Assembly (NCBI RefSeq): GCF_000382185.1
Contig: NZ_KB907784.1
Span: 3,054,633 to 3,118,632, forward strand
Reading direction: 5' to 3'
Length of the DNA stretch: 64,000 nucleotides
Origin: Bordetella sp. FB-8
GTDB lineage: Bacteria > Pseudomonadota > Gammaproteobacteria > Burkholderiales > Burkholderiaceae_B
How positions within the stretch are numbered: position 1 is the first letter of the stretch; the number at the start of each line of letters is the position of its first letter. Position numbers and translations under genes: made by a program. Shown in pieces: positions 28,738 through 37,661 of the stretch. The notes beneath the pieces were generated by a model that saw only the letters and a program-made list of their open reading frames with translations, had not been told where the DNA came from and searched no databases.

Positions 28738-29445
28738 TCAAAGTCCGAAGTAGGTCTCGCGCACCGCGTCACTGGCTTCAAGTTCGGCGCGGGTGCCAGA
28801 TATTCGCACCTTGCCGTGATCGAGCAGATAGCCGCGGTCGGCCAAGTCCAGGAAGGCGATGTTTTGCTCCGCGATCAAAAGCGAAGTGCCATCGCCGATG
28901 GCCGCGCGCAGCGCATCGATCACGCTTTTCACAAAGACCGGCGCAAGCCCCGACGAGGGTTCGTCCATCAGCAGCAGCCGCGGTTCGGAAATCAGCACTT
29001 TCGCGATACCGAGCATCTTGCGTTGCCCGCCCGAAAGGCTGGCCGCAGCGGCTCTCCGCTTGGATGCAAGCGCGGGGAAAAGTTCGAACAGCACCTCCTT
29101 GCGCTGACGTATCTTGGCCTCGGTCATGAAATAGCCGCCGAGCGCGATGTTCTCGTCGATCGACAGCGTGGGAAACACGCCGAGCTCGGACATGAACGCG
29201 ATTCCGCGCTTGATGCGCTGGTCTGGCCGCAGCGTGTCGATGCGCTCGCCGTCGAGCAGGATGCTGCCGCCCCGGCACGGCAAGAGTCCGATCAGCGTAC
29301 GTAGCAGCGTGGTCTTGCCTGCGCTGTTGGCACCCAGCAGCAGTACCGTCTGACCCGCGTCGACCTGCATGTCGACGCCCCAGAGCACTTGCATCGCGCC
29401 GTAGCCGGCCTGGACACCTTCGATTTTCAGGGATGCCGACATCAT
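28738..29445 (-). CDS. livF: Branched-chain amino acid-type ABC transporter ATPase, LivF
   Basis: The 235-residue ATPase has Walker A LGANSAGKTTLLRTL, signature SLSGGQRKMLGIAKVL, Walker B LLLMDEPSSGLAP, and the LivF-like YGAMQVLWGVDMQV near its start. It energises uptake together with LivG. Its ATG overlaps the livG stop. It is the last gene of a five-gene operon (binding protein, livH, livM, livG, livF). Substrates of such systems include branched-chain amino acids, other amino acids, urea and amides, so leucine transport is not proven. Confidence 0.92.
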   Translation of the reverse strand: MMSASLKIEGVQAGYGAMQVLWGVDMQVDAGQTVLLLGANSAGKTTLLRTLIGLLPCRGGSILLDGERIDTLRPDQRIKRGIAFMSELGVFPTLSIDENIALGGYFMTEAKIRQRKEVLFELFPALASKRRAAAASLSGGQRKMLGIAKVLISEPRLLLMDEPSSGLAPVFVKSVIDALRAAIGDGTSLLIAEQNIAFLDLADRGYLLDHGKVRISGTRAELEASDAVRETYFGL

Positions 29446-30149
29446 GCCGCTCCAATAAATGCCGCGATCACTTCGGGGTCGCGAGACGCGGCCGAGAGCG
29501 GCCCTTCGAACAGCATGCGCCCCGCTCCCAGCACGATCACGCGCTCGGTAATGCGGTTCAGAAAATCGAGCAGGTGCTCGACCACGATCATGGCGATGCC
29601 GCTTGCCGAGAGCTTTTGCAGCAGATCGGCGATCACATGCAACTCGGCCGGACTCAAACCCGCGCCAATTTCGTCGACGAGCAGCAGCTTGGGCTTGGTC
29701 GCCAGAGCACGGCCCAGGTCGAGCAGCTTCTGCTGGTTCACGGTCAGCGAACCCGCATTGCGCGAGGCCAGCTCCAGCAGACCGATGTCATGCAGGATGG
29801 GATCAATCTGCGCCAAAGGCAGGCGCGTGGCGCGTGCCGCCACTTCGATGTTTTCGCGCACGGTCATGTCGCGAAACACCTTGGGTACCTGGAAAGTGCG
29901 GTTGATGCCCAGGTGCGAGCGCTGGAACATGGGCAGGCGATTGATCTTCTGGCCCATGAATTCGACCTCGCCATCGTCTGCCTGCAGCAAGCCCGAGATC
30001 ACGTTGATGGTGGTCGTCTTGCCCGAGCCGTTCGGACCGACGAGTCCGACGATTTCGCCGGGCGAGACCGCGAAGTTGACATTGTTCAGAACGATCTGCG
30101 CGCCGAAGTGCTTATTGACTCCGGCCAGACGTAGCAATTCAGAAGACAT
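29442..30149 (-). CDS. livG: Branched-chain amino acid-type ABC transporter ATPase, LivG
   Basis: The 235-residue ATPase carries Walker A GPNGSGKTTTINVISG, the LivG-type insertion FQVPKVFRDMTVRENIEVAA, and Walker B LLLVDEIGAGLSP. The signature region reads SLTVNQQKLLDLGRAL, a departure from LSGGQ that is common in LivG proteins (LSYGEQR is more usual). The ATG at 30149 overlaps the end of livM by 11 bases. A longer reading into livM is rejected. It forms the ATPase heterodimer with LivF. Confidence 0.9.
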   Translation of the reverse strand: MSSELLRLAGVNKHFGAQIVLNNVNFAVSPGEIVGLVGPNGSGKTTTINVISGLLQADDGEVEFMGQKINRLPMFQRSHLGINRTFQVPKVFRDMTVRENIEVAARATRLPLAQIDPILHDIGLLELASRNAGSLTVNQQKLLDLGRALATKPKLLLVDEIGAGLSPAELHVIADLLQKLSASGIAMIVVEHLLDFLNRITERVIVLGAGRMLFEGPLSAASRDPEVIAAFIGAA

Positions 30150-31095
30150 TGATCCCCCGGCGTTGCAGCAGAGACAGAAGGCCGCCCGGCAGAAACAGCA
30201 CAAGCAGCACGATGAGGCCGCCGTAGATGAGCTGAAAGTATTGCGGCGTGGAGATGCCGATTGCCGAGTAGAGAATGTAAAGCAGCGAGGCGCCGACGAT
30301 GGGACCGATTACGGTACCGACGCCGCCAAAGAGCGCGAACACGATGGCGAACACCGAGAAATCCAGAGTGAATACCGCGTCCGGGTAGAACACCGATATG
30401 CCCCATGCGTAGACGCCGCCCGCCAGGCCCGCGATCAGGGCCGATACCAGCCACGCGACCAGGCGGTGGCGCACCACGTTCAGGCCCGCCATCGCCGCGC
30501 TTACCGGGTCTTGCTTGATGGCGCGTAGCGCCATGCCGAAGCCGGACGAGCGAAAGTACGCGGCCAGCCCGCATGCGATCAGCAACACGACGAGCATGCA
30601 GTAATAGCTCGCGTTCGGGTTGTAGACCTGCTCGATCTTCAATCCATAGGGGCCGCCCGTAATGTTGGCCAGATCCGGATTGGAGAAGGTGAAATAGAGG
30701 ATCTGCGAGGCCGCAAGGTTGGCGATCGAGAAGTACGCGCCCGACAGCCGCAGCAGCGGTCCGAGTATGACTCCTATCAGCGCGGCTGCGAGCCCGCCTC
30801 CCGCAACGCAGGCGAGCACCGGCAGATGCGTGTGCAGCACCAGTAGCGAGGTCGCGTAGGCGCCACTGCCGAAAAATCCCACATAGCCGAAAGGCAAGTA
30901 GCCTGTAAACCCATACAGCAGATTGAGTCCCTGCGCGAGCACGATGAAAGTCATGATCGTGAAAATCAGGGATTGATTGCTGTACAGATGCGGGGCGACG
31001 ATAAATATCGCGGCAAGTACCACGAGCAGGATAGTGCTCGTGCGCAGCCGGTTCGGCGCGGCCGATCCGGTTCGAATGGAGTTTGAATTAGGCAA
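30139..31095 (-). CDS. livM: Branched-chain amino acid-type ABC transporter permease, LivM
   Basis: This 318-residue inner-membrane protein has eight to nine hydrophobic segments and the LivM marks LAQGLNLLYGFTGYLPFGYVGFFGSGAYA and FGMALRAIKQDPVSAAMAGLNV (the EAA-like coupling loop). LivM pairs with LivH to form the channel. Its start overlaps the livH stop by eight bases. Confidence 0.93.
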   Translation of the reverse strand: MPNSNSIRTGSAAPNRLRTSTILLVVLAAIFIVAPHLYSNQSLIFTIMTFIVLAQGLNLLYGFTGYLPFGYVGFFGSGAYATSLLVLHTHLPVLACVAGGGLAAALIGVILGPLLRLSGAYFSIANLAASQILYFTFSNPDLANITGGPYGLKIEQVYNPNASYYCMLVVLLIACGLAAYFRSSGFGMALRAIKQDPVSAAMAGLNVVRHRLVAWLVSALIAGLAGGVYAWGISVFYPDAVFTLDFSVFAIVFALFGGVGTVIGPIVGASLLYILYSAIGISTPQYFQLIYGGLIVLLVLFLPGGLLSLLQRRGINVF

Positions 31096-31969
31096 GACGC
31101 ACCGCCTTTCCGAGCAGACCCGAAGGACGAATGAGCACGATGATCAAGAGCAGCGCATAGGGCACCACGTTCGACCACGACGAATAATAGGTTTGCATCA
31201 GCATCGTTCCCAGGCCGAACACCAGTCCGCCCACGATGGTGCCCAGCGGATTGCCGAGCGAGCCGATGATTACGATGGCGAACGCTGTGGTGGTCAGGCC
31301 ATCGCCCAGATCGGGCGATACCGAGCCGAGCAGATAGGGCACGAACACTCCAGCGATGCCCGCAAGGGCAAGACCTGCGACGAAGGCGATCGTCGACACA
31401 CGACGCACATCGATACCGGTGGCGACAGCTTCGTCGCGCTCGGCCATCACGGCGCGCGTCGCGTAGCCCAGGCGTGTGCGCGAGAAATACAGCCATAGCA
31501 ACGCGAGCGCGGCCAGGCTAACACCTGCAGCCCACCACCAGCTATCGGGGAATTGCTGACCTAGAACCCCAAGGCTGCCGCTGCCCAGCGCATCTTCAGG
31601 CAGGGACCGCTGATCCGCGCCGAAGAGCAGCATCGTTACTGCCGTAAGCATCTGGCCGATGCCAAAAAAGAGAATGAACGACAGCATCTCAGGGTCATCG
31701 CTGCGCTGCAGCCGCGGTACGACAGCCCGGTATAGAGGCCAGCCGATGACAATGGCGCACAGTACCGAAACCGGGATCGACCATAGCGGGTTAAAGCCCA
31801 GCCGGGTTGTGATGATCCACGCGAGATAGCCGCCCAGCACGATGAACTGTCCGTGCGCCAGGTTGATGATGCGCATCACGCCGAAAAGCAGGTTCAGACC
31901 CAGTCCGACCAGCGTGAAGAAAATGCCGTAAAGAATGCCGCCGACGACGGCATAAGCGAGAAGTTCCAC
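31088..31969 (-). CDS. livH: Branched-chain amino acid-type ABC transporter permease, LivH
   Basis: The 293-residue protein shows the LivH pattern: GLGLNLLFGVMRIINLAHGQFIVLGGYLA near the start and the coupling loop YATRAVMAERDEAVATGIDVRRV near residue 180, with about eight membrane segments. It lies 80 bases downstream of the binding-protein gene, in which no terminator was recognised, so it should be co-transcribed. Confidence 0.93.
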   Translation of the reverse strand: MELLAYAVVGGILYGIFFTLVGLGLNLLFGVMRIINLAHGQFIVLGGYLAWIITTRLGFNPLWSIPVSVLCAIVIGWPLYRAVVPRLQRSDDPEMLSFILFFGIGQMLTAVTMLLFGADQRSLPEDALGSGSLGVLGQQFPDSWWWAAGVSLAALALLWLYFSRTRLGYATRAVMAERDEAVATGIDVRRVSTIAFVAGLALAGIAGVFVPYLLGSVSPDLGDGLTTTAFAIVIIGSLGNPLGTIVGGLVFGLGTMLMQTYYSSWSNVVPYALLLIIVLIRPSGLLGKAVRLA

Positions 31970-32049
31970 GTTCGTCCTTACGCAAGCGAGGATGATGCGG
32001 CCGGTGCGTCATGCGCGCCGGCCGTGTCCAGGTAAAAAGACGCGCAGGA

Positions 32050-33318
32050 TTACTGCTTGGGCGCCGGGAAAACCGGCTTGGCCGTGGCGTGGTCTTCCGG
32101 ATAAACGACGTTCACGCTCAGGTCGTCGCCCTTGGCGTTGGGCACCAGTTGGGCGACCGGGAACGGCTGGCCGAGTTGGGCGCCATTCTCGTTGATCTTG
32201 AACAGGCCCAGCAGCGTCGTCGTTTTGTCGGACATGTCCATCAGGGCCTGATGGAAATCTTTCTGCGTGAAATTGGGCGAATCTTCAAGCATTTTCTGCA
32301 CCACGATACCCGTGTTGTAGCCCGAGGCGTCCAGGAAGTTGGGTTGCTTCTTTTCCGAGGTGTTGAACGCGCTGACGAAGTCGGCGGTGTTCATGCCGTA
32401 GGTGACCTTGTCGTACTTGACCAGCGGCGGGGTCGGGTAGGTATAGGTGTAGGCGAGCGACTTGACGCCGACGTTCTTCTTGAGGAGGTCCAGCAGCTGG
32501 CCCGGGAAGATCGTGAAAGTCATGTCAAAGTGCAGGCCGCTTTGCGACAGCGAGCGCAGGAACGCGATGTCGTTGGGCGGGTAGCCGAATTCGAGCAATG
32601 CCTGCGGATTCGATGCCTTGGCGGTGTGCAGCAGCACGTTGTAGTTCGATTCGGTGGTCGGCACGCTCTTGTAGAAGACGGGTGCGACGCCGCCCTTGGT
32701 GAGCTCGGCCTTCATCGTTTCGGCTTGCGATGCATCGAAGTCGTTGGCGTCATAGACGATCGCCACACGCTTGATCTTCTGTTGCAGCAGGAAATTGGCG
32801 AGCGGTATCGGCCACACCGTCGAAGACGGGATGCTCACGTCGGCCAGGTAGTCGGTCTTCTGCGTGAAGAAGTTCGCGCCCGAGCCGGTCGGGTCGATGA
32901 GCAGCATCTTGTGCTCGGCCGCCAGGGGAACGGCCACCGAGGTCAGCACGGAGCCGAAGTCGGACACGAGCACGTCGACCTTGTCCTGCGTGATCAACTG
33001 GTTATAGAGCGTGGTCGCGGTCGCGGTCGAGCTTTGATCGTCGTAGGCCACGATCTTGACGGGAATCTTCTTGTTGTAGGCCTTGATGAAGGCGCCGCCG
33101 TCCTTGTTGACTTGAGCAGCCCAGAACTTGAGGCCTTCGTATTGGCCCAGGGATGCCACGGCGAACGGGCCCGAACTGGCGAACAGCGTTCCGATCTTGA
33201 TCTCGCTGGGAGTCGCCGGCGCGCCGTGCGCGGCGAAGCTGGCGGTAGCGCAGGCCAAGGCCGCGGCTACGGTCTTTAGCGATGCAGTGAAAGTCTTGCG
33301 GGTGCGCTTAGCTTGCAT
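32050..33318 (-). CDS. Periplasmic substrate-binding protein of the liv-type transporter
   Basis: The 422-residue protein has an N-terminal signal peptide (basic MQAKRTRK, hydrophobic VAAALACATASFAAHGA). The mature domain is a type I periplasmic binding fold: IKIGTLFASSGPFAVASLGQYEGLKFWAAQVN, then VKIVAYDDQSSTATATTLYNQLI. It delivers the ligand to LivHM. The sequence is closer in style to amide/urea/aromatic-acid binders than to the short LivJ/LivK, so the ligand is left open. AGGAG lies about eight bases before the ATG. Confidence 0.9.
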   Translation of the reverse strand: MQAKRTRKTFTASLKTVAAALACATASFAAHGAPATPSEIKIGTLFASSGPFAVASLGQYEGLKFWAAQVNKDGGAFIKAYNKKIPVKIVAYDDQSSTATATTLYNQLITQDKVDVLVSDFGSVLTSVAVPLAAEHKMLLIDPTGSGANFFTQKTDYLADVSIPSSTVWPIPLANFLLQQKIKRVAIVYDANDFDASQAETMKAELTKGGVAPVFYKSVPTTESNYNVLLHTAKASNPQALLEFGYPPNDIAFLRSLSQSGLHFDMTFTIFPGQLLDLLKKNVGVKSLAYTYTYPTPPLVKYDKVTYGMNTADFVSAFNTSEKKQPNFLDASGYNTGIVVQKMLEDSPNFTQKDFHQALMDMSDKTTTLLGLFKINENGAQLGQPFPVAQLVPNAKGDDLSVNVVYPEDHATAKPVFPAPKQ

Positions 33319-33819
33319 TGTTATCTCCTGTATAGGTCGTTATGACATCGGAACCGGCTCATGTCGTGCGCCGTTGGTCGGCGCACGCGGCTTGGTTCTC
33401 TGGCCATGGAAGCAACGAAAATGAAAGGCTCCACCCATGGCGGGGTTTGAGGCCCGTACTTATTTACGCAAGATCGATGCCAGTTGTGGTGATTTTTCAA
33501 CTTGCTGATTCAAAAAGGAATTTGAAAATTCAGCCTGGCACCGCGGTCTGAACTTCTGGAAAAGTGGGGCATTTTCATCCAGGTTTCCAGAATTTTTTCT
33601 TGAATTTGCAATGTCGAACCTGCTTTCTCCTCCGGATATAAATCGGCATGCCGAGCAAGGCGTGCATCCGCGGGAAATTTACGCGATCAATACCGCTTTG
33701 GCAAAAAACAACCCTATGTTTTCCGCCTTATTCAGGTTTCGGAAAGCACCTATTAAGTGTCATGTAAAACAAGGGTGTTCTACGCGGATTCGCATACGGG
33801 TTACTACTCAAGCAGTTGA
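33319..33819. other. Intergenic region upstream of the liv operon
   Basis: This 501-base region is more AT-rich than its neighbours. It must hold the liv promoter. An 8-base inverted repeat with a 7-base loop (CGTGCGCC with GGCGCACG, 33365-33387) is about 50 bases upstream of the liv start and could be an operator. An 84-codon open frame on the plus strand (33611-33865) runs into the downstream gene in antisense and has no recognisable similarity, so it is not called. No RNA gene was seen. Confidence 0.45.
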
Positions 33820-34812
33820 TCATTGGTGCACATGTTCTGGCGCGCTTTCCGGACGTTTGGCGTAGCGGCTCGCCAGTGCGGCGCAGACCATGAGCTGGAT
33901 CTGGTGAAAGACCATCAGCGGCAGGACGATAGCGCCTACCGCCTGGCCTGCGAATATCACCTGCGCCATCGGTACGCCCGTGGCCAGGCTTTTCTTCGAG
34001 CCGCAGAAAAGCAGGGTGATGCGATCGGGCAGCGAGAATCCCAGGGCCTTGCCTGCAGCATTGGAAAGCAGCAAGGCCAGCACCAGGATGATGAGGCTGC
34101 AGCCGATCAGGCCCAGCAGGGACACGAAGGGCGTGTTGTGCCAAAGGCCCTGGCTTACGGCTTCGGAAAATGCGGTGTACACCACCAGCAGGATGGAGCC
34201 TTGATCGACCCACTTGAGCATGGCCCCGCGCCGGTGCACCCAGCGGCCGATCCAGCCGCGCAAGGCCTGCCCGAGAATGAAGGGCAGCAGCAGCTGCAGC
34301 ATGATGGTCTCGATCACGCCGAAAGACATGTGCACGCTCGATCCGCTCGTAATCACCACGCCGACCAGCAGCGGCGTCAGGAGAATGCCCAGCAGGCTTG
34401 ATCCCGACGCGCTGCATACCGCGGCGGGCACATTGCCGCGCGCCACCGCCGTGAATGCGATCGAGGACTGCACCGTGGATGGCAGGCAGCACAGGAAGAG
34501 GATGCCCGCATAAAGATCCGGCGTCACCAAGGGCTCGAGCACGGGCCTGAGCAACAGGCCCAGTATCGGAAACATGATGAACGTGGCCGAGAAGATAGTC
34601 AGATGCAGCCGCCAATGCGTGAGGCCGGCGACGATGGACTCGCGCGACAGGCGCGCGCCATGCAGGAAAAAAAGCAGGGCGACGGCCAGATTCGCGGCGG
34701 CGCCGGAGATTTTGATGCCCACCCCATGCGCCGGCAGCACGCTGGCGAGAAGAACGGTGAGAAGGATCAGGCAGACGAATCTGTCCGGAAGAAAGCGGGT
34801 AATACGTTGCAT
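33820..34812 (-). CDS. Bile acid:sodium symporter-like (SBF) transporter
   Basis: This 330-residue membrane protein has about ten hydrophobic segments and the SBF-like features FFLHGARLSRESIVAGLTHWRLHL, LCCLPSTVQSSIAFTAVARGN and FCGSKKSLATGVPMAQVIF. The last two are the paired discontinuous helices that bind sodium in this fold. Family members move bile acids, pantoate, or other organic anions with sodium. The start at 34812 lies eight bases after the pdxA-like stop, so the two genes are probably one operon. The substrate is unknown. Confidence 0.88.
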   Translation of the reverse strand: MQRITRFLPDRFVCLILLTVLLASVLPAHGVGIKISGAAANLAVALLFFLHGARLSRESIVAGLTHWRLHLTIFSATFIMFPILGLLLRPVLEPLVTPDLYAGILFLCCLPSTVQSSIAFTAVARGNVPAAVCSASGSSLLGILLTPLLVGVVITSGSSVHMSFGVIETIMLQLLLPFILGQALRGWIGRWVHRRGAMLKWVDQGSILLVVYTAFSEAVSQGLWHNTPFVSLLGLIGCSLIILVLALLLSNAAGKALGFSLPDRITLLFCGSKKSLATGVPMAQVIFAGQAVGAIVLPLMVFHQIQLMVCAALASRYAKRPESAPEHVHQ

Positions 34813-34820
34813 AGGTTTCT

Positions 34821-35807
34821 CTACACCATTCTTAGAGCTAGATTGAAAGCTTGCATCAGCGAGGCATGGTCGGCCTTTCCCTGCCACGCGATATCGAAGG
34901 CAGTGCCGTGATCGACGCTGGTTCGTATGAAAGGCAGTCCCACGGTGACGTTGACGCCGTGGTCTACACCTAGATATTTGACGGGAATGAGGCCCTGATC
35001 GTGATATTGCGCCACGACTATGTCGAACTCCCCGCGCCGCGCCCGCATGAAAATCGTATCGCCCGGCCAGGGCCCGGAAGCCTCCAGGCCGTCGGCCCGA
35101 GCCTGGGCGATGGCCGGCGCGATCACGTCGATGTCCTCGCGGCCGAACTTGCCGTCCTCGCCGGCATGCGGGTTCAGGCCGGCGACTGCGATGCGCGGCC
35201 GCTGCACGCCCATTTGCCGGCAGGCTCGATCGGCCAGGCGTATCGCGCGCAGCTCGGCCTTGGGCGTGATCAGCTGCGGCACTTGCGACAGCGCGACGTG
35301 GATGGTCACCAGCAACACGCGCAGTTCGTCGTTGGCCAGCATCATGGCGTAGTCGGCTGTGCCCGAGCGTTCGGCCAGAATTTCAGTGTGCCCTGGCTGG
35401 TCGATGCCGGCCAGGTGCATGGAATGCTTGTTCAGGGGGGCTGTCACAATGCCGCGGATGCTACCTGCCATGGCGTCGTCGATCGCGGCGCAAAGATAGT
35501 CGTATGCGCCGCGGCCTGCATCGGCATCGACTTTGCCCGGCGCGAGGGAGGCGGGCAGGGCGGGCGAGCAGGCCACCACCTCGATGGTGCCGGGAGCGCA
35601 GCGCGCATGCTCGGGGCCGGCGATCTCGATGATCTCGATGTTCCGGCCCAACAGGGCGGCGGCGCGGCGCATCGTGCCCGCATCGCCGTAGACAACGGCC
35701 GGCGCGGGCAGGCCCTGCGTGAAGCATCGGACTATGATCTCGGGACCGATGCCGGCGGCATCGCCCATCGTGATGCCGAGGGGAGGGGGGGAAGGCTTAG
35801 CGCTCAT
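34821..35807 (-). CDS. PdxA-family 4-hydroxythreonine-4-phosphate dehydrogenase-like protein
   Basis: The 328-residue protein has the PdxA marks GITMGDAAGIGPEI, GIVTAPLNKHSMHLAGIDQPGHTEIL (metal and substrate site), GLNPHAGEDGKFGREDIDVI and QYHDQGLIPVKYLGVDHGVN. PdxA oxidises 4-phosphohydroxythreonine in vitamin B6 synthesis; the related PdxA2 acts on 4-phosphothreonate or erythronate in sugar-acid catabolism. Here the partner is an SBF transporter, and no pdxJ, ksgA or apaH is nearby. A catabolic PdxA2-like role is therefore possible, so the gene symbol is withheld. Confidence 0.88.
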   Translation of the reverse strand: MSAKPSPPPLGITMGDAAGIGPEIIVRCFTQGLPAPAVVYGDAGTMRRAAALLGRNIEIIEIAGPEHARCAPGTIEVVACSPALPASLAPGKVDADAGRGAYDYLCAAIDDAMAGSIRGIVTAPLNKHSMHLAGIDQPGHTEILAERSGTADYAMMLANDELRVLLVTIHVALSQVPQLITPKAELRAIRLADRACRQMGVQRPRIAVAGLNPHAGEDGKFGREDIDVIAPAIAQARADGLEASGPWPGDTIFMRARRGEFDIVVAQYHDQGLIPVKYLGVDHGVNVTVGLPFIRTSVDHGTAFDIAWQGKADHASLMQAFNLALRMV

Positions 35808-36141
35808 GTTGGTTTAATACCTTCCCGTATCTTATACGAGGGCGCGAACTCGTCGCCCCCCGGCCCGTTCTCGTTCCAGCGAAATCAAGGAGAGCACGCA
35901 ACAAGAGGAAGATAAATACCGGGTTGGGGAATGCTTTCAAACCTATACCCATAGCGAAGCAAGGCTTCCGTGCATTTATCCGTAGTTATGACGCCGTTAA
36001 CGGCGTGCGGTTCTATGACTATTTTCGGCCGGAATTTCCTGAAGAAAGCGTCATCTCCGAACAGCGTGGCTTCACCGCCTTCGATATCACATTTGATGAA
36101 ATCGATTTTTTCCAGTTCGAGGATATCCGCCAGCCTGCTAA

Positions 36142-36156
36142 GGACACTCTGAACAA
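36142..36156. repeat. Left inverted repeat of the IS5-type element
   Basis: GGACACTCTGAACAA at the left end pairs with the reverse complement of the right end (GGAAAGTCTGATCAA), 12 of 15 matching. It directly follows the CTAA target duplication. Confidence 0.85.
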
Positions 36157-36206
36157 TTCCCCCGGTCAGCCGTAAAGCAGATAGGACCAGATCAGCGAGA
36201 GAGTCG

Positions 36207-37184
36207 ATGAGCCAACTGAGTTTTAGCGAAGCGGAGTATGCGGGCAAGCGCAAGCAGACGCGGCGCGAGAAGTTCTTGAGCGAGATGGACAGGACGATAC
36301 CGTGGGATTACCTGGCTGGCGAGATTGCCAAGCATTATCCGCGGTCGGGTAAGGTGGGCCGCCAGCCGTATCCGATCGAGACGATGATCCGGATTCACTT
36401 CATGCAGCAGTGGTTCAACCTGTCTGACCCGGCGATGGAAGAGGTGTTGTACGACATCAACTCGATGCGCCAGTTTGCCCGGCTGCCCGCAGGTCGTGTG
36501 CCCGATGAGACGACGATTCTCAATTTCCGGCACTTGCTCGAAGAGCACGACATCGCTGACGGGATCTTCGAGGGGGTGACGCTGTTTCTGCAGGACTACG
36601 GTCTGATGGTGCGCCAGGGCACGATCGTCGATGCCACGATCATCGATGCGCCCAGCTCGACCAAGAATGAGGCGGGTGCGCGAGATCCCGAGATGCACCA
36701 GACCAAGAAGGGCAAGGACTGGCGCTTTGGGATGAAGGCGCATATTGGGGTGGACTTGCACACGGGGCTGGTGCATACGGTGGTGGGCACGGCGGCCAAC
36801 GTGGCGGACGTAACGCAGGTCGCAGGCCTGCTGCATGGACACGAGCAACTGGTGTTGGGCGATGCGGGCTACCAAGGCGTGGATAAGCGAGACGAGCATC
36901 AGGGGCGCGAGGTGCAGTGGTTCATTGCGATGCGTCCGAGCAAGATCGCGCAGATGAAACGGGGCTTGGTGCAGGCGCAGGTCAAGTTCGAACACATGAA
37001 GGCCAGCTTGCGGGCCAAGGTGGAACACCCGTTTCGGGTGATCAAGCGCCAGTTCGGGTTCACGAAAGTGCGCTACCGAGGGCTGTCCAAGAACACCGCG
37101 CAACTCAAGACGCTGTTCGCACTGGCCAATCTGTGGATGGCACGAGGGCGTTTGATGACCGCGATGGGACAGGTGCGTCCATGA
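36207..37184 (+). CDS. IS5-family transposase (DDE type)
   Basis: This 325-residue DDE transposase aligns by eye with IS5 InsH-type proteins: the N-terminal PYPIETMIRIHFMQQWFNLSDPAMEE, then DATIIDAPSSTKNEAGARDPEM around the first catalytic aspartate. The second aspartate is in VLGDAGYQG and the glutamate in RAKVEHPFRVIKRQFGF. All three catalytic residues are present and no frameshift is seen, so it should be functional. It lies wholly between the element's inverted repeats. Confidence 0.96.
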   Translation: MSQLSFSEAEYAGKRKQTRREKFLSEMDRTIPWDYLAGEIAKHYPRSGKVGRQPYPIETMIRIHFMQQWFNLSDPAMEEVLYDINSMRQFARLPAGRVPDETTILNFRHLLEEHDIADGIFEGVTLFLQDYGLMVRQGTIVDATIIDAPSSTKNEAGARDPEMHQTKKGKDWRFGMKAHIGVDLHTGLVHTVVGTAANVADVTQVAGLLHGHEQLVLGDAGYQGVDKRDEHQGREVQWFIAMRPSKIAQMKRGLVQAQVKFEHMKASLRAKVEHPFRVIKRQFGFTKVRYRGLSKNTAQLKTLFALANLWMARGRLMTAMGQVRP

Positions 37185-37313
37185 GGCGCCAGATGGCTCG
37201 AGAAAGGCCTGAATCCGGTGCGCAGATGCCAGATAACGCCGCGCTTTCGAGTCATCTTTCGACATTATGAAAATCGACTGCGTCGGCCCGAACAAATCCG
37301 CTCGGTCGGCGCT

Positions 37314-37328
37314 TTGATCAGACTTTCC
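37314..37328. repeat. Right inverted repeat of the IS5-type element
   Basis: TTGATCAGACTTTCC is the right end of the element, an imperfect inverted copy of the left end. It is followed at once by the second CTAA at 37329-37332. Confidence 0.85.
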
Positions 37329-37661
37329 CTAAGGATGTAGGATTTGAACATAATCTTGGTCCCGCAGTCGCTTCCGACGATCTCGGTGGCGGAGGATCCC
37401 ATGCTGCCGTCACCGGAAAAATCCAGCCCATCGCAATGAACCACTGCACCTCGCTCCCCGGATGATTGTCTGAGCTTTGCCGGATTTGTCGCGCAAATTT
37501 TAACTTGGTTCGATGCGCTCATCGTGAGCCAGAGTTCTTGAATTACCAGCGAAAACTTCCTGTGTTCCTTGCTTTATTTGCATGAAATTTCCGTAAATTC
37601 TTATGCTTGCGGGCCTCCGCAATTTGTGCAAAAGACGAAGGAAATTGACGCGTCAAGCGCA

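Larger units (their letters stand above)
36142..37328 (+). mobile_element. Complete IS5-type insertion sequence (IS5 family)
   Basis: The 1187-base element carries one transposase gene and ends in inverted repeats that match at 12 of 15 positions. It is flanked on both sides by CTAA (36138-36141 and 37329-37332), the target duplication characteristic of the IS5 subgroup. Length is near that of IS5 itself (about 1.2 kb). It interrupts an FkbM methyltransferase remnant at the left edge of the polysaccharide region. Ends, frame and duplication all look intact, so the insertion is probably recent. Confidence 0.93.
35885..37522 (-). pseudogene. FkbM-type methyltransferase gene, 5'-truncated and split by an IS5-type element
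   Basis: Two minus-strand pieces flank the insertion sequence. The upstream piece (37522 to 37329) reads GLDFSGDGSMGSSATEIVGS and ends KIMFKSYIL. The downstream piece (36141 to 35885) reads RLADILELEKIDFIKCDIEG and GYRFESIPQPGIYLP. Removing the element and one copy of its CTAA duplication joins them in frame (SYIL-SRLADIL), giving the typical FkbM segment with the FIKxDIEGxE motif. A stop codon lies eight codons upstream of the ATG at 37522 in this frame, and the SAM-binding N-terminal half is absent. The gene was therefore probably already truncated before the insertion or by a separate event. Confidence 0.85.

Noticed and set aside
33611..33865. 84-codon plus-strand frame upstream of the SBF transporter's end
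   Set aside because: No recognisable similarity and overlaps a real gene antisense.
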